Shown piece by piece: positions 14,835-24,038 of a DNA stretch of 33,860 nt. The stretch's first letter is position 1. Each line of letters opens with the position of its first letter. Made by a program: the position numbers and the translations under genes. The notes under the pieces are model-generated. The model was not told the origin of the DNA. It saw only the letters and a program-made list of their open reading frames with translations, and did not search any database. Source of the DNA: Bacillota bacterium (GTDB lineage Bacteria > Bacillota > Clostridia > Lachnospirales > CAG-274); assembly GCA_017444985.1 (NCBI GenBank), contig JAFSVK010000117.1, positions 1 through 33,860 of the forward strand, in the 5' to 3' direction.

Positions 14835-15593
14835 TTATGCCTCCGCAATCTCAACTTCTACAGGGCAATGATCGGATCCTAAAATATCCGTATGTATTTT
14901 GGCTCCTTTAAGCCTGTTTTGAAGATCCATACTTACAATATAGTAGTCTATACGCCATCCCGCATTCTTTTCTCTGGCTTTGAATCTATAGCTCCACCAA
15001 CTGTATTCTCCCTCTTTATCGGGATAAAAATATCTGTAGGTGTCGATAAAACCCGAGTTTAGAAGTTCTGTCATCTTACCTCTTTCTTCATCGGTAAAGC
15101 CTGCATTTTTCCTGTTTGTTTTGGGATTTTTAAGATCTATTTCATTGTGAGCCACATTAAGGTCACCGCAAAGTATAACAGCCTTTTTTTCTTTAAGGGA
15201 GTTTAAATAGTTTCTGAAGCTATCCTCCCAAAGCATACGATAGTCAAGCCTTGCCAGTTCATTTTGTGAGTTTGGTGTATAACAGGTCACATAGTAAAAA
15301 TCCTCAAACTCAAGGGTTATAAGCCTGCCTTCCTTATCGTGTATAGGCTCATTCATACCGTAAAATACATTTAAAGGCTCTTTTTTTGTAAAAACCGCAG
15401 TTCCCGAATATCCTTTCTTTTCGGCATAGTTCCAATATTGAAAATATCCGGGGGTATCAAGGTCTATTTGACCTTCTTGAAGCTTTGTTTCCTGTAAAGA
15501 AAATATATCCGCATCAAGATTTGAAAAAACATCTTTAAAATTTTTTCCCACACAGGCTCTGAGCCCGTTAACATTCCATGATATAAATTTCAT
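14835..15593 (-). CDS. xth: Exodeoxyribonuclease III / AP endonuclease
   Basis: A 252-residue Mg2+-dependent nuclease of the endonuclease/exonuclease/phosphatase fold, for base excision repair at abasic sites. Motifs seen are SWNVNGLRA, LQETKLQ (metal Glu), CGDLNVAHNEIDL, GFTDEERG, and the C-terminal WRIDYYIVS and LGSDHCPVEVEI with the catalytic Asp-His. The start follows AAAGGATAATT. It is 2 bases behind the pectinesterase gene and 4 bases before the trmL start. Confidence 0.95.
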   Translation of the reverse strand: MKFISWNVNGLRACVGKNFKDVFSNLDADIFSLQETKLQEGQIDLDTPGYFQYWNYAEKKGYSGTAVFTKKEPLNVFYGMNEPIHDKEGRLITLEFEDFYYVTCYTPNSQNELARLDYRMLWEDSFRNYLNSLKEKKAVILCGDLNVAHNEIDLKNPKTNRKNAGFTDEERGKMTELLNSGFIDTYRYFYPDKEGEYSWWSYRFKAREKNAGWRIDYYIVSMDLQNRLKGAKIHTDILGSDHCPVEVEIAEA

Positions 15594-15595
15594 AA

Positions 15596-17731
15596 TTATC
15601 CTTTTATCTCTCTGACAGAGATATTATCCGTAAGTACAACTTCCTTGTCTATGGAAGAACCAAAGGCAACCTTTCCGACTCTCGCCACATCTGTTTTGGC
15701 AGTAAGCCTCATATAAACACTTTTGCCTTCATCGGTTTCAAGTTCTATGGTAGCTTTTTCTCCTTTTTTTTCTATTGTTATGAAAAAATACGGATTTTTT
15801 TCTCCCGCACTCTGCTGCAATTTGTTCTTAAGTGTGTTTTCATCCTTTGCTATAAGCTTTAACTCTCCCGATATATATTGGTAAATATATATTCTGAGAC
15901 TTTTTCTGTTTTGTCCTCTTTTAAGTGAAAACCTAAGGTACTCTTCATCACCGTAATTGGTATATATATCAAAAGAACCTTCCGTAAGACCGTTCATAAG
16001 GGGGTTAAACCTAAATCTCCCCTTAAAGCTCACATTCTCAAAGCTTTCTTTTAAACATGCAAAAAAGCTGTCTTTATTTTCATCTACTTTCAAAAGAGGA
16101 TGATCAATACCTTTCCATGTTCCATACAATACATTTTTATCGGGAAAAGATCTAAAACCTATTCTGTATATTTTTTTATCGCTTTCGGGAACACTATAAT
16201 CTCCCTTCACCGCCTCCATAGCTCCCAAATCTTTGTAGGTGGTGTATGTAGCGGGAAATACAGCCGCTTTTATTGTACAGGAAGCATCTTCTTCCCGTAT
16301 ATCATAGCTTTTATAATGCTTTCCTCTGCCTTCTTTAAGTACAAATATATTACCGTTATTTTCCGCATACCATCTTATTAAGGCATTATCCTTTTTGTTA
16401 TCTTCATCAAGCTTGTATTTGTATTCAAGCTTTAAGGTATTACCGAGCTTATCGTATTCTATTAAAGAGGACTCTATTTCGGGTATGGTAGTTCTTTCGG
16501 GCAAAGAATGTACAAGTACATCCGCATAAAGCCCGTTTTTGGTTTCTGCCCTGCACAAGCCTTCTCCCTTTGCAACAGAAGTTATTTTTCCGTTTTTATC
16601 CACGGTAAGGATATCTGGGGTTAAGCTTCTGTAAAATACCTCTTCTTCACACCCTTCGGGGAGTAAATTGGTACGTAAGAGAAAACTTTCATTAACAGGC
16701 AGTCCTATTTCATATTTGTTAAGTGTTATATCGCAAACACCTTTAACAAATTCTTTTTCATCTTTAAAATGCAGAGGTATCCAGTCCGAAAATATATTTT
16801 GCGGATTGTAAAGCAGCGCCACATCTTTTGTAAGCTCCTTTACATATCTCTTTTTTTGGCGACTTTCAGCCTCATTTTCATCCTTTACGGTGTTATTGTA
16901 CACATAATATCTTATTTTTGTTTCCTGTGTACTTTCACTCCATTTTGTAAAACGTTCTTTTAATATGTTTTTGGGAAAAGAACAGTTTAAAAATACGGTA
17001 TGGGAGGCATTGTAAGGATATTCTTCATCACACTGCCAAGGTCTTCCCAAATCAAAAATTTTTCCTTCTTCACTTTGGCTTTCAAGCCTGCAATTGTCAA
17101 ATACATATCCGATATTAAATATCGTAGTATTTGCAGCAGTATAATGCCCACCTTTATTATTGTATATTTTAATAACACAATCTTTGAAATACGCGGTAGC
17201 ATCTCCGAATATAAAATCCACGGTACCTTCTATATAGCAATTCGAAACAGCTATTCTTGCGGGATAGGCACTGTTTTCATACTGACCTTTTGTTGCTCCT
17301 CTAAGGTATAATGTATCCTGTCTACCTAAAAATCGGCAGTTATACATCTCTACCTTATCCGCCGCAGACTCAAAAGCCACAGCCTGGACTTGCTTTCTTT
17401 TTTTGTCTATATTGTAGCTGTTTGTAAAGGTTATATTTTCACAATAGAAACCCGTTGCTTCTTTGCATACAAGAACAGTTGCCGTTTCTTCCGTTCCGAA
17501 GTCCTTTTCGGTATCCCCGTGTCCGTTGGCTCTGTCAAATGTAATCTCCACACTTTCGGCATTTTCGCCCAAAAGATGTATATAAGGCTTTTTTATCCTT
17601 AAAACCTCTACATAACGACCTTTTGAAATATGTATATTTACGGGCTCTGATTCTGTGGGAAGATAGTCTATGGACTCAAGGGCATCGTTTATATTTTTAA
17701 AATCACCGTATTCACCCACCGAGATATCCAT
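15596..17731 (-). CDS. Pectinesterase (CE8) with C-terminal beta domains, no signal peptide
   Basis: A 711-residue protein. Residues about 1-290 are a right-handed beta-helix pectin methylesterase. Gln116, Gln138 and Asp139 (GRQDT), Asp172 (VDFIFGD) and Arg230/Trp232 (LGRPW) match the CE8 active site, which removes methyl esters from galacturonan. Residues about 335-415 resemble a bacterial Ig-like (Big_2) domain, and the last 200 residues look like a beta-sandwich. The protein starts directly with the catalytic domain (MDISVGEYGDF) after an AGGTGA ribosome binding site, so no export signal is present and a cytoplasmic site is inferred. It lies between aroA and xth in a housekeeping operon. 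Confidence 0.88.
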   Translation of the reverse strand: MDISVGEYGDFKNINDALESIDYLPTESEPVNIHISKGRYVEVLRIKKPYIHLLGENAESVEITFDRANGHGDTEKDFGTEETATVLVCKEATGFYCENITFTNSYNIDKKRKQVQAVAFESAADKVEMYNCRFLGRQDTLYLRGATKGQYENSAYPARIAVSNCYIEGTVDFIFGDATAYFKDCVIKIYNNKGGHYTAANTTIFNIGYVFDNCRLESQSEEGKIFDLGRPWQCDEEYPYNASHTVFLNCSFPKNILKERFTKWSESTQETKIRYYVYNNTVKDENEAESRQKKRYVKELTKDVALLYNPQNIFSDWIPLHFKDEKEFVKGVCDITLNKYEIGLPVNESFLLRTNLLPEGCEEEVFYRSLTPDILTVDKNGKITSVAKGEGLCRAETKNGLYADVLVHSLPERTTIPEIESSLIEYDKLGNTLKLEYKYKLDEDNKKDNALIRWYAENNGNIFVLKEGRGKHYKSYDIREEDASCTIKAAVFPATYTTYKDLGAMEAVKGDYSVPESDKKIYRIGFRSFPDKNVLYGTWKGIDHPLLKVDENKDSFFACLKESFENVSFKGRFRFNPLMNGLTEGSFDIYTNYGDEEYLRFSLKRGQNRKSLRIYIYQYISGELKLIAKDENTLKNKLQQSAGEKNPYFFITIEKKGEKATIELETDEGKSVYMRLTAKTDVARVGKVAFGSSIDKEVVLTDNISVREIKG

Positions 17732-17750
17732 AAAATCACCTTCTAATCAT

Positions 17751-19034
17751 TTAATCATTTACTGCTTTATTAAGTACTTCGAAAAAGTCGGGGAATGAAA
17801 TATTTACACACTCCGCCTCTGTTATGGTTGTAGTTCCCTCTGCTATAAGAGCAGCCACAGCACAGCTCATAGCCACTCTGTGGTCTAAATGGGAATAAAC
17901 GGTATTACCCTTTAATTTCTGCTTTCCGCTTATTATCATACCGTCCTCGGTCTCACTAAGCTCTGCTCCCATTTTTCCTAACTCTTCTATCATGGTAACG
18001 ATCCTGTTGGACTCTTTTACCTTAAGCTCCGTGGCATCCCTTATTACGGTAGTACCCTCGGCACACAGGGCAGCTACCACAAATACGGGTATCTCGTCTA
18101 TCATACGAGGTATGATATCTCCCTCAAGGGTTATAGCCTTAAGTTCGGAGTATCTTACTCTTATATCTCCTATAGGCTCACCCGTGGTATTTCTTTCGTT
18201 TTCAACGGATATATCTCCACCCATTTGTTTCAAGGCATCGATTATACCCGTTCTGGTCTTGTTTATACCTACATTTTTAATAACTATTTCAGATCCCGGC
18301 ACAATAAGACCCGCAACCATAAAAAAGGCTGCGGAGGATATATCCCCCGGTACATCTATAGGCTTTGCGTAAAGCTCCTCTACGGGTGCGGATACTATTA
18401 CACCCTTTTCATTTTTGATATTCGCACCGAAATAATTAAGCATTATCTCCGTATGGTCTCTTGAGGGTGCGGGCTCTCTAACTATAGTCTGCCCCTGTGC
18501 AAAAAGACCTGCAAGAATGACCGAAGATTTAACCTGTGCGCTTGCAACGGGCAATGTGTAGTCTATAGCTTTAAGTTGGCTACCCTTTATATTTAAAGGA
18601 GCGTAACCGTTATTTGTGCTTTCTATGTTTGCACCCATCTTTGAAAGAGGCGCTATAACTCTGTTCATGGGCCTTTTGCATATAGACTCATCACCGCTTA
18701 TACGAGTATCAAAATTTTGAGCGGCAAGAATACCCGTTATCAGCCTTATGGTAGTACCGCTGTTGCCTACATACAGTGCTTCAGAAGGTGCTTTCAGCCC
18801 TCTTAAGCCCTTACCGCAAACCCTTACACACTCATCTTCCACTTCTATCTCAATACCGAGCTTTCTGAAACAATCTATGGTAGAGAGGCAATCCTCTCCC
18901 ATTAAAAAACCTTTTATTTCCGTTGTTCCCTTTGCAAGGGCACCGAACATTACCGCACGGTGAGATATAGACTTATCTCCCGGTACAGCTAATGTTTTAT
19001 TTATATTTTTTGCGGTAGATACTGTTATATTCAT
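17751..19034 (-). CDS. aroA: 3-phosphoshikimate 1-carboxyvinyltransferase (EPSP synthase)
   Basis: A 427-residue EPSP synthase, the sixth step of the shikimate pathway, joining PEP and shikimate-3-phosphate. Motifs are PGDKSISHRAVM, NSGTTIRLITGIL, GDESICKRPM, PVASAQVKSSVILAGL, DEIPVFVVAALCAEG, KVKESNRI and LDHRVAMSCAVA, all expected in the two-domain fold. The length is typical. AAAGGA precedes the ATG. It follows tyrA by 11 bases, so the two aromatic genes form a unit within the long operon. Confidence 0.97.
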   Translation of the reverse strand: MNITVSTAKNINKTLAVPGDKSISHRAVMFGALAKGTTEIKGFLMGEDCLSTIDCFRKLGIEIEVEDECVRVCGKGLRGLKAPSEALYVGNSGTTIRLITGILAAQNFDTRISGDESICKRPMNRVIAPLSKMGANIESTNNGYAPLNIKGSQLKAIDYTLPVASAQVKSSVILAGLFAQGQTIVREPAPSRDHTEIMLNYFGANIKNEKGVIVSAPVEELYAKPIDVPGDISSAAFFMVAGLIVPGSEIVIKNVGINKTRTGIIDALKQMGGDISVENERNTTGEPIGDIRVRYSELKAITLEGDIIPRMIDEIPVFVVAALCAEGTTVIRDATELKVKESNRIVTMIEELGKMGAELSETEDGMIISGKQKLKGNTVYSHLDHRVAMSCAVAALIAEGTTTITEAECVNISFPDFFEVLNKAVND

Positions 19035-19045
19035 ATTTTTATCCT

Positions 19046-20131
19046 TTACTGTATGTCTGTTAGGTCATTTCCGCTAACAACATAGTTTTTTTCTTTAAGA
19101 AGCTTTGCTGCTTTTATTTTATCCTCGGGGGTACCGAAGGTTATGGATAAGGCACCCAAAGAATAATCTCTGCTGTTCCTTATGGCGATATTTTTAATAT
19201 TTATGTCTTCAAGTATGGCAGAAACCGACGCTATTGCTCCGGGCTTATCCGCCACATCCACAAAAATGGAAAGTTCCGCATCCTTGGCGGGCATTTTATA
19301 ATTAAATGTCTTTCTGTACTTACTGCCTTTTTCAAAGAATTCCGTCATATCTTTTTCGGAGGAAAGAAGTTCCAAGGCTTTTTCGGTATTTTTTATAAAA
19401 AGTTTAAGCACGGAAACTATATTTTTTCTGTTTTCGCCGCATATACCATTCCACAGAGAGGGAGAGGAGGCTGCTATCCTTGTGGTATCTCTGAAACCTC
19501 CTGCAGCAAAATTGTGTATATATCCTTTATCATCGGGAATATCGCTTACGGTAGCTACAAGAGCGGAGGCAACTATATGTGGCAAATGACTTATGGCGGC
19601 TACCGCACTGTCATGCTCTTCGGGGGTGGCAATTACCGGTATTGCACCCACAGCCTTTATAATACCCGATAACAACTCCACACTTTCATCCCTCGTATCG
19701 GGTGGAGGTGTAAGGATATAGTAAGCATTTTCAAACAGATGGGCATTGGAGTTTTCATAGCCTGTTTTTTCGGAGCCTGCCATAGGGTGCCCACCTATGA
19801 AATTAACATCTTTAAATTCCAACATGGAATTGAATATTATTTCTTTGGTACTGCCTACATCTGTTAATATAGCGCCTTTTTTAATTATGGGTATAAGTTT
19901 TTTTGTAAACTCGGGTATAAGCTCCACACCTACACATATAAATATAACATCGCAGTTTTTAAACAAAGACATCTCTTCTGTGCTGTATGCATCTATATTA
20001 CCATCTGCAAACGCCTTTTCAAGAGGTTCTTTTCTCCTGGAATAAGCATATATTTTACATTTTACGGTAGCTTTTAAAGCCCTTGCAAGGGAGCCTCCTA
20101 TAAGACCCAACCCTATAATTCCAACTTCCAT
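19046..20131 (-). CDS. tyrA: Prephenate dehydrogenase with ACT domain
   Basis: A 361-residue enzyme for NAD(P)+-dependent oxidative decarboxylation of prephenate to 4-hydroxyphenylpyruvate (tyrosine branch). It has a Rossmann motif GIIGLGLIGGSLARAL at the N-terminus, the catalytic-region motifs GGHPMAGSEKTGY and HDSAVAAISHLPHI, and a C-terminal ACT domain (about 285-355, VDVADKPGAIASVSAIL) for likely tyrosine feedback. The start at 20131 follows AAAGGA by seven bases; a start seven codons upstream would overlap the kinase gene. Confidence 0.95.
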   Translation of the reverse strand: MEVGIIGLGLIGGSLARALKATVKCKIYAYSRRKEPLEKAFADGNIDAYSTEEMSLFKNCDVIFICVGVELIPEFTKKLIPIIKKGAILTDVGSTKEIIFNSMLEFKDVNFIGGHPMAGSEKTGYENSNAHLFENAYYILTPPPDTRDESVELLSGIIKAVGAIPVIATPEEHDSAVAAISHLPHIVASALVATVSDIPDDKGYIHNFAAGGFRDTTRIAASSPSLWNGICGENRKNIVSVLKLFIKNTEKALELLSSEKDMTEFFEKGSKYRKTFNYKMPAKDAELSIFVDVADKPGAIASVSAILEDINIKNIAIRNSRDYSLGALSITFGTPEDKIKAAKLLKEKNYVVSGNDLTDIQ

Positions 20132-20148
20132 AATACCGTCCTTTAATT

Positions 20149-21561
20149 TCAATAAGTATCCAGCGGCATTTCAAACACAAACCTTGACCCCTTGCCCTTT
20201 TGACTTATGACCGATATTGTCTCTCCGTGAGCCTCTATCATTTCTTTAACAATAGCAAGACCCAAGCCTACGCTTGTTTTGTCTGCGCCTCTGGATTTAT
20301 CGACTTTATATAATCTTTCAAAGATATGCTTCTGATCTTCCTCGGATATACCTATACCGTTATCCTCAACGGATATGACCGCTTTTTTGTAGTCTGTGGT
20401 ATAAACGCAGACCTTTATTTTGCCGTTGTTGTTTGTGTACTTTATGGCGTTATCCACAAGATTATAACATATCCTCTGCATTTTCTCAACATCCGCATTT
20501 ATATATATGTTTTCATCGGAAAAGTCGGTTTCGATAGTTATATTTTTTTGTCTGCATTTATCTTCCACGGAATCGACACAATCCCGCATAAACTCCACAA
20601 TATCAAAGCTTTCTCTTTTAAGTTCTTTTTTATTTAGATCCATTTTACTCAGCTCCAAAAGGGAGGAACCGAGTTTATTTAATCTGTCCGCCTCGTTGTA
20701 TACCACCTCTAAATAGTGGTTTACTTTTTCCTTGGGCACCGTGCCGTCCATTATAGCCTCAACAAAACCCTTTATGGTAGTAAGAGGAGAACGAATATCA
20801 TGAGAAATATTTGAAATATAGGCATTTTTAAAGTCATCTTGTTTGCTGAGACTTTCCGCCATAATATTAAAGTTTTGACATAACTGGGCAACTTCCCTAT
20901 TACCCTGTATTATTTCCACTCTCCTGGAGTAATCTCCCTCTGTAAGAGCCTTTGCCACCTCATTCATGGCTCTTATGGGTTTTTGTGATTTTTCCATGGA
21001 TACCGTTATAAGATAGTATCCTATGAGAAAAGCCATAAAAAGAACCATGGACACAAGCAAACTTGCATAAAATATGCTAAGCTGTATACTCACTATAGGC
21101 GTATATACAAATATAAATATAGTAACATCGTTTTTTATAAGGGGATAAGCTATAAAATAATTGGGCGAGGTAGAAACACCCAATGTTCCTTTATACTCTC
21201 CGACTTTGCCGTTTATAAGCTCGTTTACATTCACACCGCTTAAAAATTCGGCACTTTTTTCGCTGTTAGGCAAAAATTTGTATATCCTTAAATTGGGACC
21301 TGTGATAATATAGGAAATTTTTGTATATTTGTTAAGGTTTTCTATGTCTGTTCTAAAGCCTGCTATATCTATTTGCCCGTTATCGAGTATATCCGCAGAC
21401 AATACACCTGCTATCTGTTCAGCCTCCTCCGTAAGCTTTGTTTTTTGTTGAGAATAAAAATATCCTCTGCAAGTCATTGTAGCTACAAAACAAAACATAA
21501 AGTAGGCGGCTATAAGCAGTATGACATAGTATACATGCGTTATGTCTTTATTCTTTTTCAT
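20149..21561 (-). CDS. Membrane sensor histidine kinase (orphan)
   Basis: A 470-residue kinase. It has a membrane helix at about 10-30, an outside sensing domain to about 145, a second membrane helix at about 160-187, a HAMP linker, a HisKA domain with phospho-acceptor His254 in ISNISHDIRSPLTT, and a HATPase domain with NLVDNAIKYTNNNG, VEDNGIGISEEDQ and SVGLGLAIVKEM. All catalytic boxes are intact. No response regulator gene lies next to it, which is unusual because neighbours are a cupin protein and tyrA. The ribosome binding site is weak (AGG close to the ATG). Confidence 0.93.
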   Translation of the reverse strand: MKKNKDITHVYYVILLIAAYFMFCFVATMTCRGYFYSQQKTKLTEEAEQIAGVLSADILDNGQIDIAGFRTDIENLNKYTKISYIITGPNLRIYKFLPNSEKSAEFLSGVNVNELINGKVGEYKGTLGVSTSPNYFIAYPLIKNDVTIFIFVYTPIVSIQLSIFYASLLVSMVLFMAFLIGYYLITVSMEKSQKPIRAMNEVAKALTEGDYSRRVEIIQGNREVAQLCQNFNIMAESLSKQDDFKNAYISNISHDIRSPLTTIKGFVEAIMDGTVPKEKVNHYLEVVYNEADRLNKLGSSLLELSKMDLNKKELKRESFDIVEFMRDCVDSVEDKCRQKNITIETDFSDENIYINADVEKMQRICYNLVDNAIKYTNNNGKIKVCVYTTDYKKAVISVEDNGIGISEEDQKHIFERLYKVDKSRGADKTSVGLGLAIVKEMIEAHGETISVISQKGKGSRFVFEMPLDTY

Positions 21562-21585
21562 ACCTGATAAAGTTTTTGATAAAGC

Positions 21586-21921
21586 TTAAAGAAAATCTTT
21601 TCTCTCCGGTGTAAATACATCAATAAGAACTCCATGGTCGGATAAAAGCTTGCAACCATGTATTATATTAGAAGGGATATATACGGAATCTCCTATGGTG
21701 ATGGTCTTTGTAACATCTCCTACCGTATATTCAAACTCACCGCTTTGCACATAGGATATTTGTTCGTGTTCGTGGGTGTGAGGCTCACCTACGGCATTTT
21801 TTTCGAAAATGACCTCAACTATCATCACACTGTCACTATGGGCAAGTACTCTTCTGTAGTTTTTTCCTTTGACCAGCTCCGTAAGTTCTATTTCCTTATG
21901 TTTAAAAAAAATATCGCTCAT
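21586..21921 (-). CDS. Small cupin-domain protein
   Basis: A 111-residue single-domain cupin. The metal-site motif GEPHTHEHEQISYVQSGEFE (His, His, Glu) and the second box with PSNIIHGCKLL (His) are visible, forming a small beta-barrel. Such proteins are metal-binding enzymes or sensors, and the ligand cannot be told from sequence. The start follows GAGAGGGAATATATT. It lies between the RseC-like gene and the histidine kinase in the operon. Confidence 0.88.
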   Translation of the reverse strand: MSDIFFKHKEIELTELVKGKNYRRVLAHSDSVMIVEVIFEKNAVGEPHTHEHEQISYVQSGEFEYTVGDVTKTITIGDSVYIPSNIIHGCKLLSDHGVLIDVFTPERKDFL

Positions 21922-21938
21922 AATATATTCCCTCTCTT

Positions 21939-22376
21939 TTATTTTTTACTTACCGCCTTTGGAATGTAGTTTCCCTTTTTCCAATGAGGCTCCATACTTT
22001 TTATCCACAAATATACCAGCATAACAAGTATTATGCCGAGAGCAAAACCTATAACTTCGGCAAAGTTTTCGGCTATGGCTTTTCCCAGGAAAAATCCCGA
22101 AAATACACCTATAAGAAAAGCACAAAAAGGTAAACCGTACATTATGAGGGTAGCTTTTATAAAATCCGCATTATCAAGCACCACACAAACCGTGTCACCT
22201 ACCGTGGCGTCGCAAAGGTTTTTTGCATTTATAAGCATTTCCTTTCCCGTTGCGCCGTTGGCACAGGCTCCACACTTTGCACATGCTTCCTTTCTTGCAA
22301 GCCTAACAGTCACCATATCTTTTTTCTTTTCTATAACTTCTCCGTACTCACCTACGTTTATATTGCCCTCGGCCAT
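21939..22376 (-). CDS. RseC/MucC-like redox membrane protein
   Basis: A 145-residue protein of the SoxR-reducing/RseC (positive regulator of sigma E) family. The N-terminal domain carries a cysteine cluster CAKCGACANG of likely redox or Fe-S use, followed by a NAKNLCDATVGDTV turn. Two membrane helices follow (about 70-125). The ATG at 22376 is eight bases after AAGGG; an in-frame GTG three codons earlier is less likely. Its place after nfnA/nfnB fits a link to ferredoxin or reductant flow, as family members elsewhere sit with Rnf complexes. Confidence 0.82.
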   Translation of the reverse strand: MAEGNINVGEYGEVIEKKKDMVTVRLARKEACAKCGACANGATGKEMLINAKNLCDATVGDTVCVVLDNADFIKATLIMYGLPFCAFLIGVFSGFFLGKAIAENFAEVIGFALGIILVMLVYLWIKSMEPHWKKGNYIPKAVSKK

Positions 22377-22381
22377 ACCAA

Positions 22382-22636
22382 TCACCCTTCAAATTCGTAA
22401 AAATCTCCGGATTCGGCTCTGAATTTATCAAAAACCGCATCTGCAACGGCATCATCTATATACTCATATTCTTCCTCACCGTCTTTTTCGGTTACTTTAA
22501 AGATATAAGTATCTCCGCTATCCTCACCATGCATAAGCATGAGGGCATAATGCTCGCCCTCATACCTTACATAGTCAAGAAATTCAAACTCGTACTCATT
22601 ACCGTTTTCATCGGTCATTTTTATAAATTCTTCCAT
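22382..22636 (-). CDS. DUF1292 family small acidic protein
   Basis: An 84-residue acidic protein matching DUF1292: MTDENGNEYEFEFLDYVRYEGEHYALM followed by a YIFKV strand and an acidic EDGEEEYEYIDD segment. The function is unknown; in many Firmicutes this family sits with the yrrK/yrzL (ruvX-like) genes, which are not present here. The start at 22636 follows GAGG by six bases; the longer frame has no site. The gene upstream ends 11 bases before the start. Confidence 0.85.
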   Translation of the reverse strand: MEEFIKMTDENGNEYEFEFLDYVRYEGEHYALMLMHGEDSGDTYIFKVTEKDGEEEYEYIDDAVADAVFDKFRAESGDFYEFEG

Positions 22637-22646
22637 ATTTATCCTC

Positions 22647-24038
22647 TTATTTTGAAAGATATTCATCTATAGCGGCTGCCGCTTTTTTACCTGCACCCAT
22701 GGCAAGTATTACCGTAGCTGCACCCGTAACCGCATCTCCACCTGCATATACGCCGTCTCTTGTGGTTTTACCCGTTTCTTCCTCGGCTATTATACATCTG
22801 CGCTTATTTACTTCAAGTCCGGGGGTATTGGAGCTTATAAGAGGGTTGGGAGAGGTTCCCAAACTCATTATAACGGTGTCTGCCTCCATAACAAAATCCG
22901 AACCTTCTATAACAACGGGAGATCTTCTTCCGCTCTCATCGGGTTCTCCAAGCTCCATCTTAACACACTTCATACCGCAAACATTACCGTTTTCGTCTAC
23001 AAGTATTTCCGTGGGATTTGTAAGGATATCAAAAACGATACCCTCTTCCTTGGCGTGATGTACCTCTTCTTGTCTTGCGGGAAGCTGTTCAAGAGCTCTT
23101 CTGTATACTATATGGCTTTCGCTTCCAAGTCTTAAAGCTGTTCTTGCCGCATCCATGGCAACATTTCCGCCACCTATAACGGCAACCTTTTTGCCTATTG
23201 ATACGGGTGTATCGTAATCATCGTCATAGGCTTTCATAAGGTTTACTCTTGTTAAAAATTCATTTGCGGAAAGTACACCGTTTGCCTGTTCACCGGGTAT
23301 GCCCATAAACTTGGGAAGTCCTGCACCCGAGCCTATGAAAACGGCATTAAAGCCCTCTTCGTCGAAGAGCTGATCTATTGTTAACGTCTTTCCGATAATA
23401 ACATTTGTTTCTATTTTTACACCAAGTTTTTTAATGTTTTCAACTTCCTTGGCAACCACCTTTTCTTTGGGAAGTCTGAATTCGGGTATACCGTATTCCA
23501 AAACACCACCGGGGCTGTGAAGAGCTTCAAAAATCGTTACATCATAACCTTTTTTTGCCAAATCCCCCGCACAGGTAAGACCTGCGGGGCCCGCACCTAT
23601 AACAGCCACCTTTTTACCGTTATCGGCAAGTCTGTCGGAAAGGTCGATATTGTTTTCTCTTGACCAATCGGCAACAAATCTTTCAAGTTTACCTATAGAT
23701 ATGGCATCTCCCATATTTCCCACAACACACTTACCTTCGCACTGAGTTTCCTGAGGACATACACGTCCGCATACAGCGGGAAGTGAAGAAAACTTTGCTA
23801 TCTCCTTTGCGGCACCTTCAAAGTCTTTGTTTTTAACATGGGCTATAAACTCGGGTATGTTTATGTTTACGGGACATCCCGTAACACATAAGGGCTTTTT
23901 GCAACCAAGACATCTTGTAGCTTCGTTGACAGCCTCTTCTTCGTTATAACCTAAACATACTTCGTCAAAGTTTTTTGCTCTTAAAAGGGGATCCTGTTCT
24001 CTTACGGGAACTTTTACCTTATTTATCTGATTTGCCAT
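22647..24038 (-). CDS. nfnB: NfnB: large subunit of NADH-dependent reduced ferredoxin:NADP+ oxidoreductase
   Basis: A 463-residue flavoprotein of the GltD/NADPH-glutamate synthase small-chain type. The N-terminus holds two [4Fe-4S] sites (Cys43, 46, 51, 55 and Cys90, 94, 100, 104), followed by an FAD-binding motif VIGAGPAGLTCAGDLA and an NADPH motif VAVIGGGNVAMDAARTALR. Pairing with the NfnA gene (one-base TAATG overlap) identifies the electron-bifurcating transhydrogenase rather than glutamate synthase. It couples NADH and reduced ferredoxin to NADP+ reduction. Confidence 0.88.
   Translation of the reverse strand: MANQINKVKVPVREQDPLLRAKNFDEVCLGYNEEEAVNEATRCLGCKKPLCVTGCPVNINIPEFIAHVKNKDFEGAAKEIAKFSSLPAVCGRVCPQETQCEGKCVVGNMGDAISIGKLERFVADWSRENNIDLSDRLADNGKKVAVIGAGPAGLTCAGDLAKKGYDVTIFEALHSPGGVLEYGIPEFRLPKEKVVAKEVENIKKLGVKIETNVIIGKTLTIDQLFDEEGFNAVFIGSGAGLPKFMGIPGEQANGVLSANEFLTRVNLMKAYDDDYDTPVSIGKKVAVIGGGNVAMDAARTALRLGSESHIVYRRALEQLPARQEEVHHAKEEGIVFDILTNPTEILVDENGNVCGMKCVKMELGEPDESGRRSPVVIEGSDFVMEADTVIMSLGTSPNPLISSNTPGLEVNKRRCIIAEEETGKTTRDGVYAGGDAVTGAATVILAMGAGKKAAAAIDEYLSK

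Noticed and set aside
22647..24038. Glutamate synthase small chain (gltD)
   Set aside because: The sequence belongs to that superfamily, but no large GltB chain is present and the overlapping nfnA gene identifies NfnAB.
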